Part shown: positions 16,760 through 26,170 of the stretch, one piece after another
Numbering within the stretch: position 1 is the stretch's first letter
How the letters are laid out: each line of letters opens with the position of its first letter
Assembly: GCF_013346665.1 (NCBI RefSeq)
Contig: NZ_JABVBB010000026.1
Span: 1-56,397, forward strand
DNA length: 56,397 nt
Direction of reading: 5' to 3'
Origin: Sulfitobacter maritimus
GTDB lineage: Bacteria; Pseudomonadota; Alphaproteobacteria; Rhodobacterales; Rhodobacteraceae
Position numbers and translations under genes: made by a program
The notes under the pieces: model-generated
Databases searched by the model: none
What the model saw: the letters and a program-made list of their open reading frames with translations, nothing else
What the model was told of the DNA's origin: nothing

Positions 16760-17854
16760 GTGGACACAGAGATCGAGAAATCGACGTCAACGCCCTCTGA
16801 CAAACTTGATGCTTGCGTCGGCGAGGGCGATCAAGAGAAAAGTGATAGCATCACCTTGCCCTCGCATGTGGCTGGTTCAGGCACCGTCGATCAGCTGGTA
16901 GAAACCGCACGCAGCTATGCAAAGCAGGCGGCCTCTGAGAATACCCTGAAGGCCTATGCGAAAGACTGGGCGCACTTTACCCGCTGGTGCAGACTGAAGG
17001 GAACGGACCCTTTGCCGCCTTCACCCGAGATGATCGGGCTCTACCTCGCCAACATGGCGGCACCCACGGGAAAGGCCCCTGCCCTCTCAGTCTCGACAAT
17101 CGATCGCCGTCTTTCTGGCCTTGGCTGGAACTACACTCAGCGCGGCTTCACCCTTGATCGTAAGAACCGCCACATCGCCTCCGTGCTTGCCGGGATCAAG
17201 CGCAGGCACGCGCGACCGCCGGTTCGGAAAGAAGCAATCATGGCCGACGATATACTCGCTATGGTGGGCAGCCTTCCCTTCGATCTGCGTGGGTTGCGGG
17301 ACCGCACGATCCTGCTGTTGGGATACGCGGGGGGTCTGCGCCGATCCGAAATCGTCAGCCTCGACGTGCACAAGGACGACACGCCGGATTCTGGTGGCTG
17401 GATTGAGATCTTCGACAAAGGCGCCCTGCTCACGCTCAACGCGAAGACCGGCTGGCGCGAGGTCGAGATTGGCCGCGGTTCCAGCGATCAAACCTGCCCG
17501 GTCCAGGCGCTGGAACAATGGCTGCACTTTGCAAAGATCGACTTCGGCCCTGTCTTCGTCGGCACCTCGCGGGATGGCAAGTGCGCATCTGAAACACGCC
17601 TGAACGACAAACATGTCGCACGACTGATCAAGCGCACGGTCCTCGACGCCGGCATCCGATCCGAACTGTCCGAAAAAGAGCGCCTGGCGCTGTTTTCCGG
17701 CCATTCCTTGCGCGCCGGTCTCGCGAGCTCTGCCGAAGTCGATGAGCGCTACGTCCAAAAGCATCTTGGTCACGCCTCAGCCGAAATGACCCGCCGCTAT
17801 CAGCGTCGCCGCGACCGGTTCCGCGTTAACCTGACCAAGGCTGCGGGGCTGTAA
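16760..17854 (+). CDS. Tyrosine-type recombinase/integrase
   Basis: 364 residues from a GTG start at 16760 with AAGGGGAAAG just upstream. An SAM-like core-binding domain (about 45-150) precedes the catalytic domain. All key residues are present: R194 in GGLRRSEI, H315 and R318 in HSLRAG, H338 in LGHAS and nucleophile Y347 in RRYQRR. It should be active in site-specific recombination, for example resolving plasmid multimers or moving a local segment. It is separated from the neighbours on the opposite strand by short gaps. An inverted repeat directly upstream may be its target. Confidence 0.92.
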   Translation: MDTEIEKSTSTPSDKLDACVGEGDQEKSDSITLPSHVAGSGTVDQLVETARSYAKQAASENTLKAYAKDWAHFTRWCRLKGTDPLPPSPEMIGLYLANMAAPTGKAPALSVSTIDRRLSGLGWNYTQRGFTLDRKNRHIASVLAGIKRRHARPPVRKEAIMADDILAMVGSLPFDLRGLRDRTILLLGYAGGLRRSEIVSLDVHKDDTPDSGGWIEIFDKGALLTLNAKTGWREVEIGRGSSDQTCPVQALEQWLHFAKIDFGPVFVGTSRDGKCASETRLNDKHVARLIKRTVLDAGIRSELSEKERLALFSGHSLRAGLASSAEVDERYVQKHLGHASAEMTRRYQRRRDRFRVNLTKAAGL

Positions 17855-17957
17855 TCTTCGGACCTTCGGCGCGTTTGCCAGAAATGGTCGGTAACATCTC
17901 AAGCCGGAAGAGCCGCGTTCGCATGCTTTGGCGCAACGTCTAGGCGGCGAGCCCCTG

Positions 17958-20900
17958 TCACACCCCGAGCGGCGCAAACAGATCTTGCAGTATCGCCTCG
18001 TCCAGCAACGGGCCAGCCTGTCCCCCATCCTTGTCGAACAAGGCGTCGGCCAGCGCCTGTTTGCGCGACTGCATGTCAAGTATCTTTTCCTCTACTGTGC
18101 CTGCGGCGACCAGACGATGCACGAATACCGGTTTGTCCTGACCTATGCGATGGGTGCGGTCCATGGCCTGACGCTCCACAGCTGGGTTCCACCATGGGTC
18201 ATAAAGGATCACCGTATCCGCCTCGGTCAAGGTCAGCCCAAGACCACCGGCTTTCAGGCTAAGCAGGAAAACCGGCGCAGTGCCTTTCGCGAAGCTTTCC
18301 AGTACATCGGCACGCTTTTGCGTCTGGCCCGTCAACGTCAGATGGGGGATGCCGGCGGCGGCCAGATCCGCTTCGATCAGACGCAGCATTTCAACGAATT
18401 GCGAAAACACCAGAACGCGGCGACCCTCGGCCACCAGCTCGGCCAGCAATTCACGCAATCGCGAGCGTTTGGCGCTGTCCGCCACCGCGCGCGCCGCGTC
18501 AGTCTTGACTAGCGCCGGGTCGCAGCACACCTGCCGCAGCTTGAGCAGCGCATCGAGCACGGTAATCTGCGCTGCGGCCAGACCACGGGCGCTGATCGCC
18601 TCGCGCACCCGGGCATCCATGGTGCTGCGTACGGCTTCATAAAGCGCCTGCTGCGGCTTTGACAGATCCACCCGTTCCAGGATTTCGGTCTTTGGGGGAA
18701 GCTCGGTTGCGACCTGCTCCTTGGTGCGGCGCAGCATGAAGGGGCGCAGCCGACGGTTCAGACGCGATTGTGCGACCGCGTCACCATGCTTTTCGATCGG
18801 GGTGCGAAACAGTTTCTGAAACCCCTTCCGATCCCCCAGAAGGCCCGGATTCCCCCAGTCGACCAGCGTCCAAAGGTCTTGCAGCGAGTTTTCCAGCGGC
18901 GTGCCGGTCAGCGCCAGCCGCCCCTTGGCAGGAATGTTGCGCAGGCTCTTGGCCATTAGCGAGGCAGGGTTCTTAAGGGTTTGCGCTTCGTCCAGGATCA
19001 CCAGAGGCCACTCTGTCGCTGCCAGCCAGTCATGGTCGCGCGCCAGCAACGGATAGGTGGTGACGACCAGATCGGCGTGCAGAGCCTCCTCGCGCAACGC
19101 CGCCCGGCCTGTGCCATGCAGGACCACGAGGCGAAGATCCGGAGTGAATTGCGCGGCCTGCATCTGCCAGCTATGCAGCAGGCTGGTCGGAACGATCAGA
19201 AGCGCCCGGCCAGCTGCGCCTGCTTCGCGACGTGCCTGCAAAAGGGCCAACACCTGAATTGTCTTGCCCAGCCCCATATCATCGGCCAGGACCCCGCCAA
19301 AACCGGCTTCGAGCAAGCTGCCCATCCAGGCGGAACCATAGGCCTGATACGGGCGCAAATGCGCGCGCAATCCCTTTGGTGGGGCAAAGCTCTCAGCCTC
19401 GGCCAATGCCTTCAGGCTGCGGGCCAGTGGGATGATCCCGGCATTGTCGGCGAACCTCACCGAGCTGCCTGCCAGCGCCTCTTCTGCCAACCGGGCGACA
19501 TCAGCATCCGACGGGTGCAGCGCGCCCAGTTCAGCATAATGCGTCAGCACCAGATGGAGTAGGGGCGCCAGCGGACTGAGATCCAGGGGGGCATAGCCCG
19601 CCTTGCCCCGGTTCAGGTAAACCGGCTTATCGGACAGATGCTGCGACAGGACGTCGACATCCGGCACGGCGTCCCATTCGTCACGCACCTGTTCAAGAAA
19701 GGCCGCGATCAGGGGCGCGACATCCACTGGCTTGCCGCCGATCTCGGCTTGAAACCCCAGCGAGAACCAGTCGTTGCCGTGGAATGTGTCGCCCGCCTCG
19801 GCCTGTGTTGCAACCGTCAGCGCGGCAGCTTCATCGCTCAAACGGAAGGGCCACTTTGATGTTTCAATGATTTCCCAGCCTTCGGTCCGCAACCCGGGCA
19901 GCGTCCGGAACGCAAACTCGAGACCATCGCGCGACGACGGGAGGCGCATACTGTTTGCGCCCATCTCCTCCTCAGCGAAGACGAAATCGCATTGCAGCAT
20001 TCGAGCGCTCGGCAAAAGGTAGTCCACATCGTCAACGGGTATCGCCCCTGCATCCATCAGCCGGATGACGCAAGCAGCTTCCCATTGATGATCGCGCGTC
20101 AGCGTTACAACCTCGTTGTTTTCAACGACCCGGGGGTCGGCCTCGCCTTCCCAAACCTCCTGCCCGTCATAGACAAAGCGCAATGTCAGTGTTGGCAGAG
20201 TGACAGAAACGCTGTCCCAACTCCTATAGCCGTCACGCGCGCTCTCGGCTCCAAGCGTCAAACGAGCGATGCGTTTATGGGCCGCGCGCCGTATCTGTCG
20301 CGCCACATGCGGCGGCGGCAAGGCCAGTCCTGCGAGCGTGGCGGGCATCTCCGCAGCCAGGGCCGTCGCTTCATCGGGCGCGACCTCGGGTGCGCTTTGG
20401 ACAAGGTGTAACGCTTCGATCGGCACTGGCTGTGCCAGCGCCCCGATCTGCCCCCGCGCAATGTTCGCCCATAGTGTCGCCCCATCCAGCGCCCGCAAAT
20501 CCAGCTGCGTGCCGGTCTCGCTCTCAAAACCCAGCTTCTGGCTGCCATTGGCCGCCATGCGCCAGGCCAGCCTGGCCTTCGGATGCGCTTCTGCCCAGGT
20601 CAGCTGAGCATCCGGAGCATTGTCATGCAGGAAGCGACCCGTGTCGCACAACCGCCGCATCAGGGCCAAAACATCCTGACCCATAGGCCTGAACGCATCA
20701 GGCAGGCTGTAGCTGTAATGCGTCTGCCATAATCGCGTTTGCGCCAGCGCAGACAAAAGCTCCAGATCGGTCGGTCGGATGAATTTTGCCACAGCGTTGC
20801 TGCGCAGGGCATGCAGCGCATCATAGCGCCGGATCGCCTTGTTCAGGCCCGTGCCAGCGGCATTGATACGGCCCTTGTAAATGTCGATCCTGACTTTTGG

Positions 20901-21383
20901 TTCATTCGGGATCAGGACATAAAGCAGGCGTTCCTTCACCTTGTCCGGATAGTCCTCGGGACGTGCCTCAGGCGGCACTAGGGCTGTCGGCTGCTGCTTG
21001 ACGCGGGTCAGCCAACCCCGCACCGGTGCTGCCAGTTGCGGGGAGCTGATATCGCGTTCCGCCGATGTCATCAAAACAGCGACCACGTGCTTGCAATTAT
21101 GCCCCACCGGGCAAGAGCAAATCCCGTCCACAAAGCTGTTGCTCAGGGTAATCCGCTGCTGGTAGCTTTCCCCGCGCCCATTCAACACACGCCCGCGGAT
21201 ACTCCCATCCGGCAGAAGCTCGACCGTCGCGACCAGACCGCGATGCGCATAATCTTGACCGCGTTGCAGCGTGCCGGCATCAAAATATTCCCTCAACCGT
21301 AAGTCCATGCAACACTCCAATTCCCGCCCCGCAGACCCGGCCCACAGGTCTGCCGCATATTCTTCCAGATAGCGGTTTTCCAT
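17958..21383 (-). CDS. SWIM zinc-finger SNF2-family helicase
   Basis: 1141 residues. The N-terminal SWIM finger has the CxC...CxH ligands C89, C91, C97 and H99. After a long middle region comes the SNF2/Rad54-like ATPase: Walker A in DDMGLGKTIQ (about 700-710), the DEAQ box (about 795), and the helicase C-terminal domain ending in YDPWWNPAVERQAMDRTHRIGQ. Such proteins translocate on double-stranded DNA and remodel protein-DNA complexes. Bacterial members are often unassigned, and some belong to defence loci. It is monocistronic here, opposite the recombinase gene. Confidence 0.92.
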   Translation of the reverse strand: MENRYLEEYAADLWAGSAGRELECCMDLRLREYFDAGTLQRGQDYAHRGLVATVELLPDGSIRGRVLNGRGESYQQRITLSNSFVDGICSCPVGHNCKHVVAVLMTSAERDISSPQLAAPVRGWLTRVKQQPTALVPPEARPEDYPDKVKERLLYVLIPNEPKVRIDIYKGRINAAGTGLNKAIRRYDALHALRSNAVAKFIRPTDLELLSALAQTRLWQTHYSYSLPDAFRPMGQDVLALMRRLCDTGRFLHDNAPDAQLTWAEAHPKARLAWRMAANGSQKLGFESETGTQLDLRALDGATLWANIARGQIGALAQPVPIEALHLVQSAPEVAPDEATALAAEMPATLAGLALPPPHVARQIRRAAHKRIARLTLGAESARDGYRSWDSVSVTLPTLTLRFVYDGQEVWEGEADPRVVENNEVVTLTRDHQWEAACVIRLMDAGAIPVDDVDYLLPSARMLQCDFVFAEEEMGANSMRLPSSRDGLEFAFRTLPGLRTEGWEIIETSKWPFRLSDEAAALTVATQAEAGDTFHGNDWFSLGFQAEIGGKPVDVAPLIAAFLEQVRDEWDAVPDVDVLSQHLSDKPVYLNRGKAGYAPLDLSPLAPLLHLVLTHYAELGALHPSDADVARLAEEALAGSSVRFADNAGIIPLARSLKALAEAESFAPPKGLRAHLRPYQAYGSAWMGSLLEAGFGGVLADDMGLGKTIQVLALLQARREAGAAGRALLIVPTSLLHSWQMQAAQFTPDLRLVVLHGTGRAALREEALHADLVVTTYPLLARDHDWLAATEWPLVILDEAQTLKNPASLMAKSLRNIPAKGRLALTGTPLENSLQDLWTLVDWGNPGLLGDRKGFQKLFRTPIEKHGDAVAQSRLNRRLRPFMLRRTKEQVATELPPKTEILERVDLSKPQQALYEAVRSTMDARVREAISARGLAAAQITVLDALLKLRQVCCDPALVKTDAARAVADSAKRSRLRELLAELVAEGRRVLVFSQFVEMLRLIEADLAAAGIPHLTLTGQTQKRADVLESFAKGTAPVFLLSLKAGGLGLTLTEADTVILYDPWWNPAVERQAMDRTHRIGQDKPVFVHRLVAAGTVEEKILDMQSRKQALADALFDKDGGQAGPLLDEAILQDLFAPLGV

Positions 21384-21490
21384 TGCGCCGCCTATGTGGA
21401 ACTTACAGACAAAAAAGGTGGCACCAACCTCCGAAACCTTATTCTTCTGCCATCAATCGGTCGTTTATTGCCGGTATATGAGACTGCAAA

Positions 21491-22364
21491 ATGACTGTTT
21501 TGATGCCATTGATAGGCTACGCACGAGTCTCAACCGAGGATCACCCCCACCCTGCCCCAGTCGCAGGCCCTGAAATCCACAGGCTGCGCCGAGATCCATG
21601 AAGAACAGGCCTCTGGCGGCAATCGTGCGCGGGTGTTGGAGCGCATCGGCAAGGGCGCGTTCTTTCGCTCGATCCAGGACCCGATCGACACTGGATCCCC
21701 GCAGTGCAAGTTCACGCTGCAGATCTTGGGTGCTGCGGCCGAGTTCGAGCGCGCCTTAATTAGGGAACGCACCAAGGCCGGCCTTGCCAGCGCACGCACA
21801 AAGGGCCGCGTGGGCGGCAACCCTAGGCTGCGAGCCAAAGACCCTGCCGCTCTTCGCAAGGTGCGGCTGGCACGACAGGACGGCTACATGGAGCGTCTGA
21901 ACGAAATGGCACAAGATTGGGTTCCTCATGTGCGCCGGTTGCGCCCCGACTTGGCCTGGGAAGACGTGTTGCGCATCATCAACCGTCCCCTGCCCGAGGC
22001 GCGTCACTGGACCCAAAGTCGTCTCTTGCGCGCCGTGAAGGCCTATGTCCGCGACGGCCTTCTGCCCGAGGCAGTTTTGGTCCGCGCCGGGCCCCGCGAA
22101 ACGGACGACCGCCTGCCCGCCATCAAGGGCGCGGACCCCGACATCACGCTTCAGACGATCTGTGAACGCCTGGAATCAATGCGGGAACGCACGCCTCGTG
22201 GCCGAACAAGATGGCAGCCGTCTTCGGTGAAAATGCTGTTGGAGCGGGCGGAACGACTTGGCCTCATGCCGTACGAATCGAGCCAAGATCAGATGTATCT
22301 TCTGACCCGAATCCAAAAAATTTCACCGGGAGAAAACTCCGCAGGAGGCAGAAAGTGCCACTAG
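21491..22364 (+). pseudogene. Serine recombinase (resolvase) remnant
   Basis: ATG 21491 opens with MTVLMPLIGYARVSTED, the standard resolvase N-terminus with the catalytic-Ser context, but the frame is lost after about 18 codons. The protein continues in a second frame as LPQSQALKSTGCAEIHEEQASGGNRARVLERIGKG. It then jumps directly to AFFRSIQDPIDT, so the central block that normally holds the DRLARS motif is missing. The C-terminal region (ALIRERTKAGLASARTKGR and a long extension with RTRWQPSSVKMLLERA) is intact. One frameshift plus an in-frame deletion of about 30 codons make it inactive. Confidence 0.85.
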
Positions 22365-22639
22365 TTGCTTGGGGTTAGCTGCTAATTTGACAACTCAACA
22401 GAGTAGCGGCTCGATTCGGTTAGAACTGCATTTAATATATCTATATCAATGACTTGCTGAGTTTTTTGTACGACAACACCTATGGGTGTTGTGGGTAACT
22501 TTCACACTACATTTAGATTCTTCTTGCCGGACTCACTGGATCGTGGCATTCCCATTCTGACGGCAAAACGCGTCAGGCACGCTGTACACCGTCAGAATGA
22601 CTAAGAGCCTCAACAGAGGCCGAGAGTGGGCGGCAGGAC
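22365..22639. other. repA upstream region
   Basis: 275 AT-rich bases that should hold the repABC promoter. It contains the hairpin or operator at 22474-22491. I see no gene. Confidence 0.5.
22474..22491. promoter_or_regulatory. Inverted repeat upstream of repA
   Basis: CAACACC (22474-22480) and GGTGTTG (22485-22491) are perfect 7-bp arms around TATG. It lies about 150 bases before repA in the AT-rich control region. RepA/RepB-type proteins autorepress from such sites, so an operator is plausible. Confidence 0.45.
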
Positions 22640-23839
22640 ATGGATGATCGTAATATTGGATACGCGCAAGGCATAGGCTCTTCCGATATCGGAGCATTTG
22701 CCGACAATCTGGCTGAGTCTTTGGATCGCCAGATGAAGATCGCTTTCGAACCCGAAGAACGAAAGTCCCTACGCCGCTTCAGTTCCACCGAAGTCGCAGG
22801 CCTCCTGCGCGTAAGCACATCTAACCTGCGCAACCGGCACAAGGACGGCAGCTTCCCGGAAGTGCATACAGACAACCGCGGACACCGGTTCTACACAGCC
22901 CAAGAGATTGATGAGTTGCGCGATGTTCTTGGACGCACTGGAAAGAACGCAGAAAGCTACCGCCCAGGTCGACGTGATGGCGATCGTCTCCAGGTGATAT
23001 CCGTCGTCAACTTCAAAGGCGGCAGTTCAAAGACTACTGCAACGATTCATCTTGCGCAAAGGTATGCCTTGCGCGGTTACCGCGTGCTGGTCCTAGACCT
23101 CGATCCGCAAGCAAGTTTGACCACGTTTTTCGGCTTTCGGCCCGAGCTTGAGTTCGCCGATGGCGGAACAATCTATGATGCTTTGAGATATGAGGACCAA
23201 GTTCTTCTCTCGAACGTCATCCAAAAGACCTACTTCCATAAGCTCGACATGGTGCCCGCCGGTTTGATGCTCTCGGAGTACGAAACCGAGACCGCAAACG
23301 CTCTCGCCCGTCGCGTACAACCCATCTTTGCCGAGCGCCTCGCCTTGGCGCTTGAAGAGGTTGAAGCAAACTACGACATCGTCCTGATCGACTGCCCGCC
23401 TCAGCTTGGGTTTCTAACCCTGACTGCGCTGGCCGCCTCGACGGGGCTTTTGGTAACCGTGGTACCTGGCATGCTTGACATCGCATCCATGAGCCAATTC
23501 CTGAAGCTTGCTTCAGAAACGGTCAAGGCCGTCGAAGAAGCCATCGGTCGGCGTGTGACTTGGGATTTTGCCAAGTTCCTGATTACCAGATATGAACCGT
23601 CGGATGGGCCGCAGACACAAATGGCAGGCTATCTGAGATCGATTCTGGCAGGTCAGGTCATGACAGAGCCAATGCTGAAGTCTACAGCGATCTCGGACGC
23701 GGGGATGACCCAGCAAACCGTCTACGAAGTCGATCCAAGCCAGTTCATCAGAAAGACAATTGATCGCGCCCTGACCAGCGTGAATGGCGTTGGCGATGAG
23801 CTAGAGCAGACGATCCAAACGGCATGGGGGCGTCGCTAA
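22640..23839 (+). CDS. repA: Plasmid partition ATPase RepA (ParA family)
   Basis: 399 residues. The N-terminal MerR-like winged helix (about 47-98: FSSTEVAGLLRVSTSNLRNRH) is typical of RepA/ParA type Ib proteins. The deviant Walker A is KGGSSKTT (126-133), the A' box DLDPQAS (153-159) and the Walker B region DIVLIDCPPQLGF. It moves the plasmid through the RepB-palindrome complex and represses the operon. It overlaps repB by one base (TAATG). Confidence 0.95.
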   Translation: MDDRNIGYAQGIGSSDIGAFADNLAESLDRQMKIAFEPEERKSLRRFSSTEVAGLLRVSTSNLRNRHKDGSFPEVHTDNRGHRFYTAQEIDELRDVLGRTGKNAESYRPGRRDGDRLQVISVVNFKGGSSKTTATIHLAQRYALRGYRVLVLDLDPQASLTTFFGFRPELEFADGGTIYDALRYEDQVLLSNVIQKTYFHKLDMVPAGLMLSEYETETANALARRVQPIFAERLALALEEVEANYDIVLIDCPPQLGFLTLTALAASTGLLVTVVPGMLDIASMSQFLKLASETVKAVEEAIGRRVTWDFAKFLITRYEPSDGPQTQMAGYLRSILAGQVMTEPMLKSTAISDAGMTQQTVYEVDPSQFIRKTIDRALTSVNGVGDELEQTIQTAWGRR

Positions 23840-24807
23840 TGGCCCGAAACATCTTCAACCAGCCTCCAAGGAATGAGACGGAGAGCGGAGCCCCCTCCCC
23901 TACCCCGCCAAAAGCGGCAAAGCTGCCGGGTTCTGTTGGAGGTCTGCGCGACTCTTTGCGCGAGATCACAGCAAACTCGATTCGCGATATCGAACCCGAT
24001 CAGATTGACATGGATGGGCTGCGCGATCGGTTGGTGCTGGAAGATTCCAGTATCGATGAGTTGGCCGAGAGCATTCGCAAGCATGGCCAACAAGTGCCCA
24101 TCATGGTCCGTCCATCAGCCCAACCGGACAGATACCGCATCATCTACGGCCGCCGCAGGCTTGCGGCGATCCGTAAGGTCGGTGGAACGGTCAAGGCAAT
24201 TGTTCGAACCTTGGACGATGACGCATCTCTGATCGCTCAAGGCCAGGAGAACAACCTCAGGCTTGATCCGTCTTTTATAGAAAAGTCTATTTTTATCAAA
24301 GAGATGCAAGAATCCGGGTACAAACCCGATGTCATTCAAGATGCTCTAGGTCTGACCCGGCAAGGCGTATCCAACCACAGGGTCGTCATAGAACAACTGC
24401 CAGACGGTCTTGTTCAACTCATCGGGCCAGCACATGGGATCGGACGACGGCAGTGGGGTGAGCTAGCTGCCTTATCGGTGAAGGTAGATTTGGTGGACAT
24501 CGCCAAAGGGGCGCTCGCCGCCCTGCCCGAGGACACTCCTAGTTCCGAAAAGTTCCAAGCGGTCTATTCGGCTTGCTCGAGCAAAGCACGTAGCGACAGG
24601 AAGCCGCCCAATCGTGGGCTGCATTCGGTCATCAATGATGAGAACGGCAGTCCATTGGGCACGCTGACGATCGATGAGAAGGCGACCACTCTCAAGGTCA
24701 CCAAGAAGGATAATCCAGAATTCGGCCAATGGCTCGAAGAACACGCGGAAGCTACGCTTTTGCAACTCTTCGTACAGTGGCGGAATGAGAGAGGCTCTGG
24801 GTCCTAA
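23839..24807 (+). CDS. repB: Plasmid partition protein RepB (ParB family)
   Basis: 322 residues from ATG 23839, overlapping the repA stop by one base. The ParB N-terminal domain has IDMDGLRDRL, SSIDELAESIRKHGQQVPIMVRP and YRIIYGRRRLAAIR. The helix-turn-helix (about 165-190) contains DVIQDALGLTRQGVSNHR. It binds centromere-like palindromes and RepA. The twin 16-bp palindromes after repC are the probable sites. Confidence 0.94.
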   Translation: MARNIFNQPPRNETESGAPSPTPPKAAKLPGSVGGLRDSLREITANSIRDIEPDQIDMDGLRDRLVLEDSSIDELAESIRKHGQQVPIMVRPSAQPDRYRIIYGRRRLAAIRKVGGTVKAIVRTLDDDASLIAQGQENNLRLDPSFIEKSIFIKEMQESGYKPDVIQDALGLTRQGVSNHRVVIEQLPDGLVQLIGPAHGIGRRQWGELAALSVKVDLVDIAKGALAALPEDTPSSEKFQAVYSACSSKARSDRKPPNRGLHSVINDENGSPLGTLTIDEKATTLKVTKKDNPEFGQWLEEHAEATLLQLFVQWRNERGSGS

Positions 24808-24915
24808 CCCAGGCCACACAGAGCAACACGAGCAGAGGAGAGAAGCGAAGACCCGAAAGAAAAGAGCCCCCCAAAGTTTCCCCTGGAGAGCCCTCATCAT
24901 CTGATTAGCATCTTT

Positions 24916-24944
24916 GATGTAGCAACCTCCAGCATACCGGTCAA
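24916..24944 (-). promoter_or_regulatory. Candidate promoter of the repABC antisense RNA
   Basis: On the minus strand, TTGACC (24939-24944) and TACATC (24916-24921) are separated by exactly 17 bases. It lies in the repB-repC gap and points against repC, the normal place and direction for the small counter-transcribed RNA that limits RepC synthesis. A terminator for it is not clear. Confidence 0.45.
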
Positions 24945-24948
24945 GAGT

Positions 24949-24961
24949 CACCGATTCGGTG
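24949..24961. promoter_or_regulatory. Small inverted repeat in the repB-repC gap
   Basis: CACCG (24949-24953) and CGGTG (24957-24961) flank ATT, and a T-rich run follows at 24970-24982. It may form part of the repC leader or antisense control structure. Confidence 0.35.
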
Positions 24962-25045
24962 GATTGATATTTTTTGCCTTTTTCCGCGAAAATTCGAGGA
25001 AAGAGACGGGGAAGTTGTGGGCCGAACGGTCATCGTGAACAAGCC

Positions 25046-26101
25046 ATGGCATTTACAAAACTCTCGATTGAAGCCGCAGGTGCTGATGCAACTCGCGGCT
25101 CATTTCCCCCATCTGAAACCGACGTCTGGACCATCTTCAGAGCCCTGAGAGATGCACGCAGCGTGTTTGGTCTACGTTCTGGCCACATACAGACACTTCA
25201 AGCAATGCTCAGTTTTCTGAAACCTGGCCATGGCGAAACGGTTTTTGCGTCTAACAATTCACTTTGCCAGCGCGTTGGCGGAATCGACGAACGGACACTC
25301 CGGAGGCACATCAACCGCTTCGTTGAACTCGGATTCATCAAGCGCAATGACAGCTCGAACCGAAAGCGCTACCGCGTTCGCTCATCCGGCGGGGAGTGCA
25401 TCAGTTATGGATTGTCTCTTACCCCCCTGCTCCAACGTGCGAGCGAGCTTATAGCCATCGCGCAAGAGATGGAGAATAACCGGCGAGATGGGATATTTGT
25501 CCGCAAACAGATCCTTACAAAGCTCGCCCATTTGGAAGAGCACGATCCTAGCAACGCATTCATCAACCACGCACGGAAAGCTCTACGCAGAAAGCTGAGC
25601 CTCCCTGAATACCACGCTCTGCTCGCCAATACAGATGCAGAATGCCAGAGTTTGTCTACCCCGGATACCCCGGCTGAAACTACGGAATTGCCCGCCAATG
25701 ACGGACAAACTGTCCGGCATCAATCTAAGTCTGAAGAAGAAAAAAAAGATTTAGATAGCAACATAGGCGATGAGGCCCTGAAACCAAACTTGCTGACCTC
25801 AGTCTGCGATCAGGCGACGTCGTTCTCCCCAGAGAGACTTAGAAACTGGTTGGACATTGAAAACCATGCTCGAACACTTGCACCCATGATGGGCATTCAT
25901 CCAGAAACTTTCGAGAAAGCCAAGAATGCTGTAGGAGCTCAGAAAGCGTCATGCGCGATCTTTATCATGCTACAACTTGGAAAACGCATCAGGGATTTTG
26001 GGGCGTATTTTCACAGTATCACCCTGGGTCAAAGGCAAAACCAATTTGATCCATTAGCTTTGATCAAGCGACTGTCGGAAACCAATGAGCGAACTGTCTA
26101 A
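25046..26101 (+). CDS. repC: Replication initiator RepC
   Basis: 351 residues from ATG 25046. The family opening is present: SETDVWTIFRALRDARSVFGLRSGHIQTLQAMLSFL, then GIDERTLRRHINRFVELGFIKRNDSSNRKRYRVR (winged helix) and ISYGLSLTPLL. The C-terminal domain reads CAIFIMLQLGKRI...GAYFHSITLG. In repABC plasmids the origin lies inside repC, and an A/T-rich stretch at about 25730-25775 is the best candidate. It is slightly shorter than many RepC proteins but looks complete. The stop is one base before the first 16-bp palindrome. Confidence 0.93.
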   Translation: MAFTKLSIEAAGADATRGSFPPSETDVWTIFRALRDARSVFGLRSGHIQTLQAMLSFLKPGHGETVFASNNSLCQRVGGIDERTLRRHINRFVELGFIKRNDSSNRKRYRVRSSGGECISYGLSLTPLLQRASELIAIAQEMENNRRDGIFVRKQILTKLAHLEEHDPSNAFINHARKALRRKLSLPEYHALLANTDAECQSLSTPDTPAETTELPANDGQTVRHQSKSEEEKKDLDSNIGDEALKPNLLTSVCDQATSFSPERLRNWLDIENHARTLAPMMGIHPETFEKAKNAVGAQKASCAIFIMLQLGKRIRDFGAYFHSITLGQRQNQFDPLALIKRLSETNERTV

Positions 26102-26102
26102 T

Positions 26103-26118
26103 GTCCACCGCGGTGGAC
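26103..26118. promoter_or_regulatory. 16-bp palindrome, candidate RepB-binding centromere (copy 1)
   Basis: GTCCACCGCGGTGGAC is a perfect 16-bp palindrome one base after the repC stop. An identical copy lies at 27571-27586. Conserved palindromes next to repABC operons are the partition sites in Rhodobacterales plasmids. Confidence 0.7.
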
Positions 26119-26170
26119 TTCGAACGAAAAGCCGCGCCTGTGGCAACCAGAACTGTCCAAACGCACCTAG

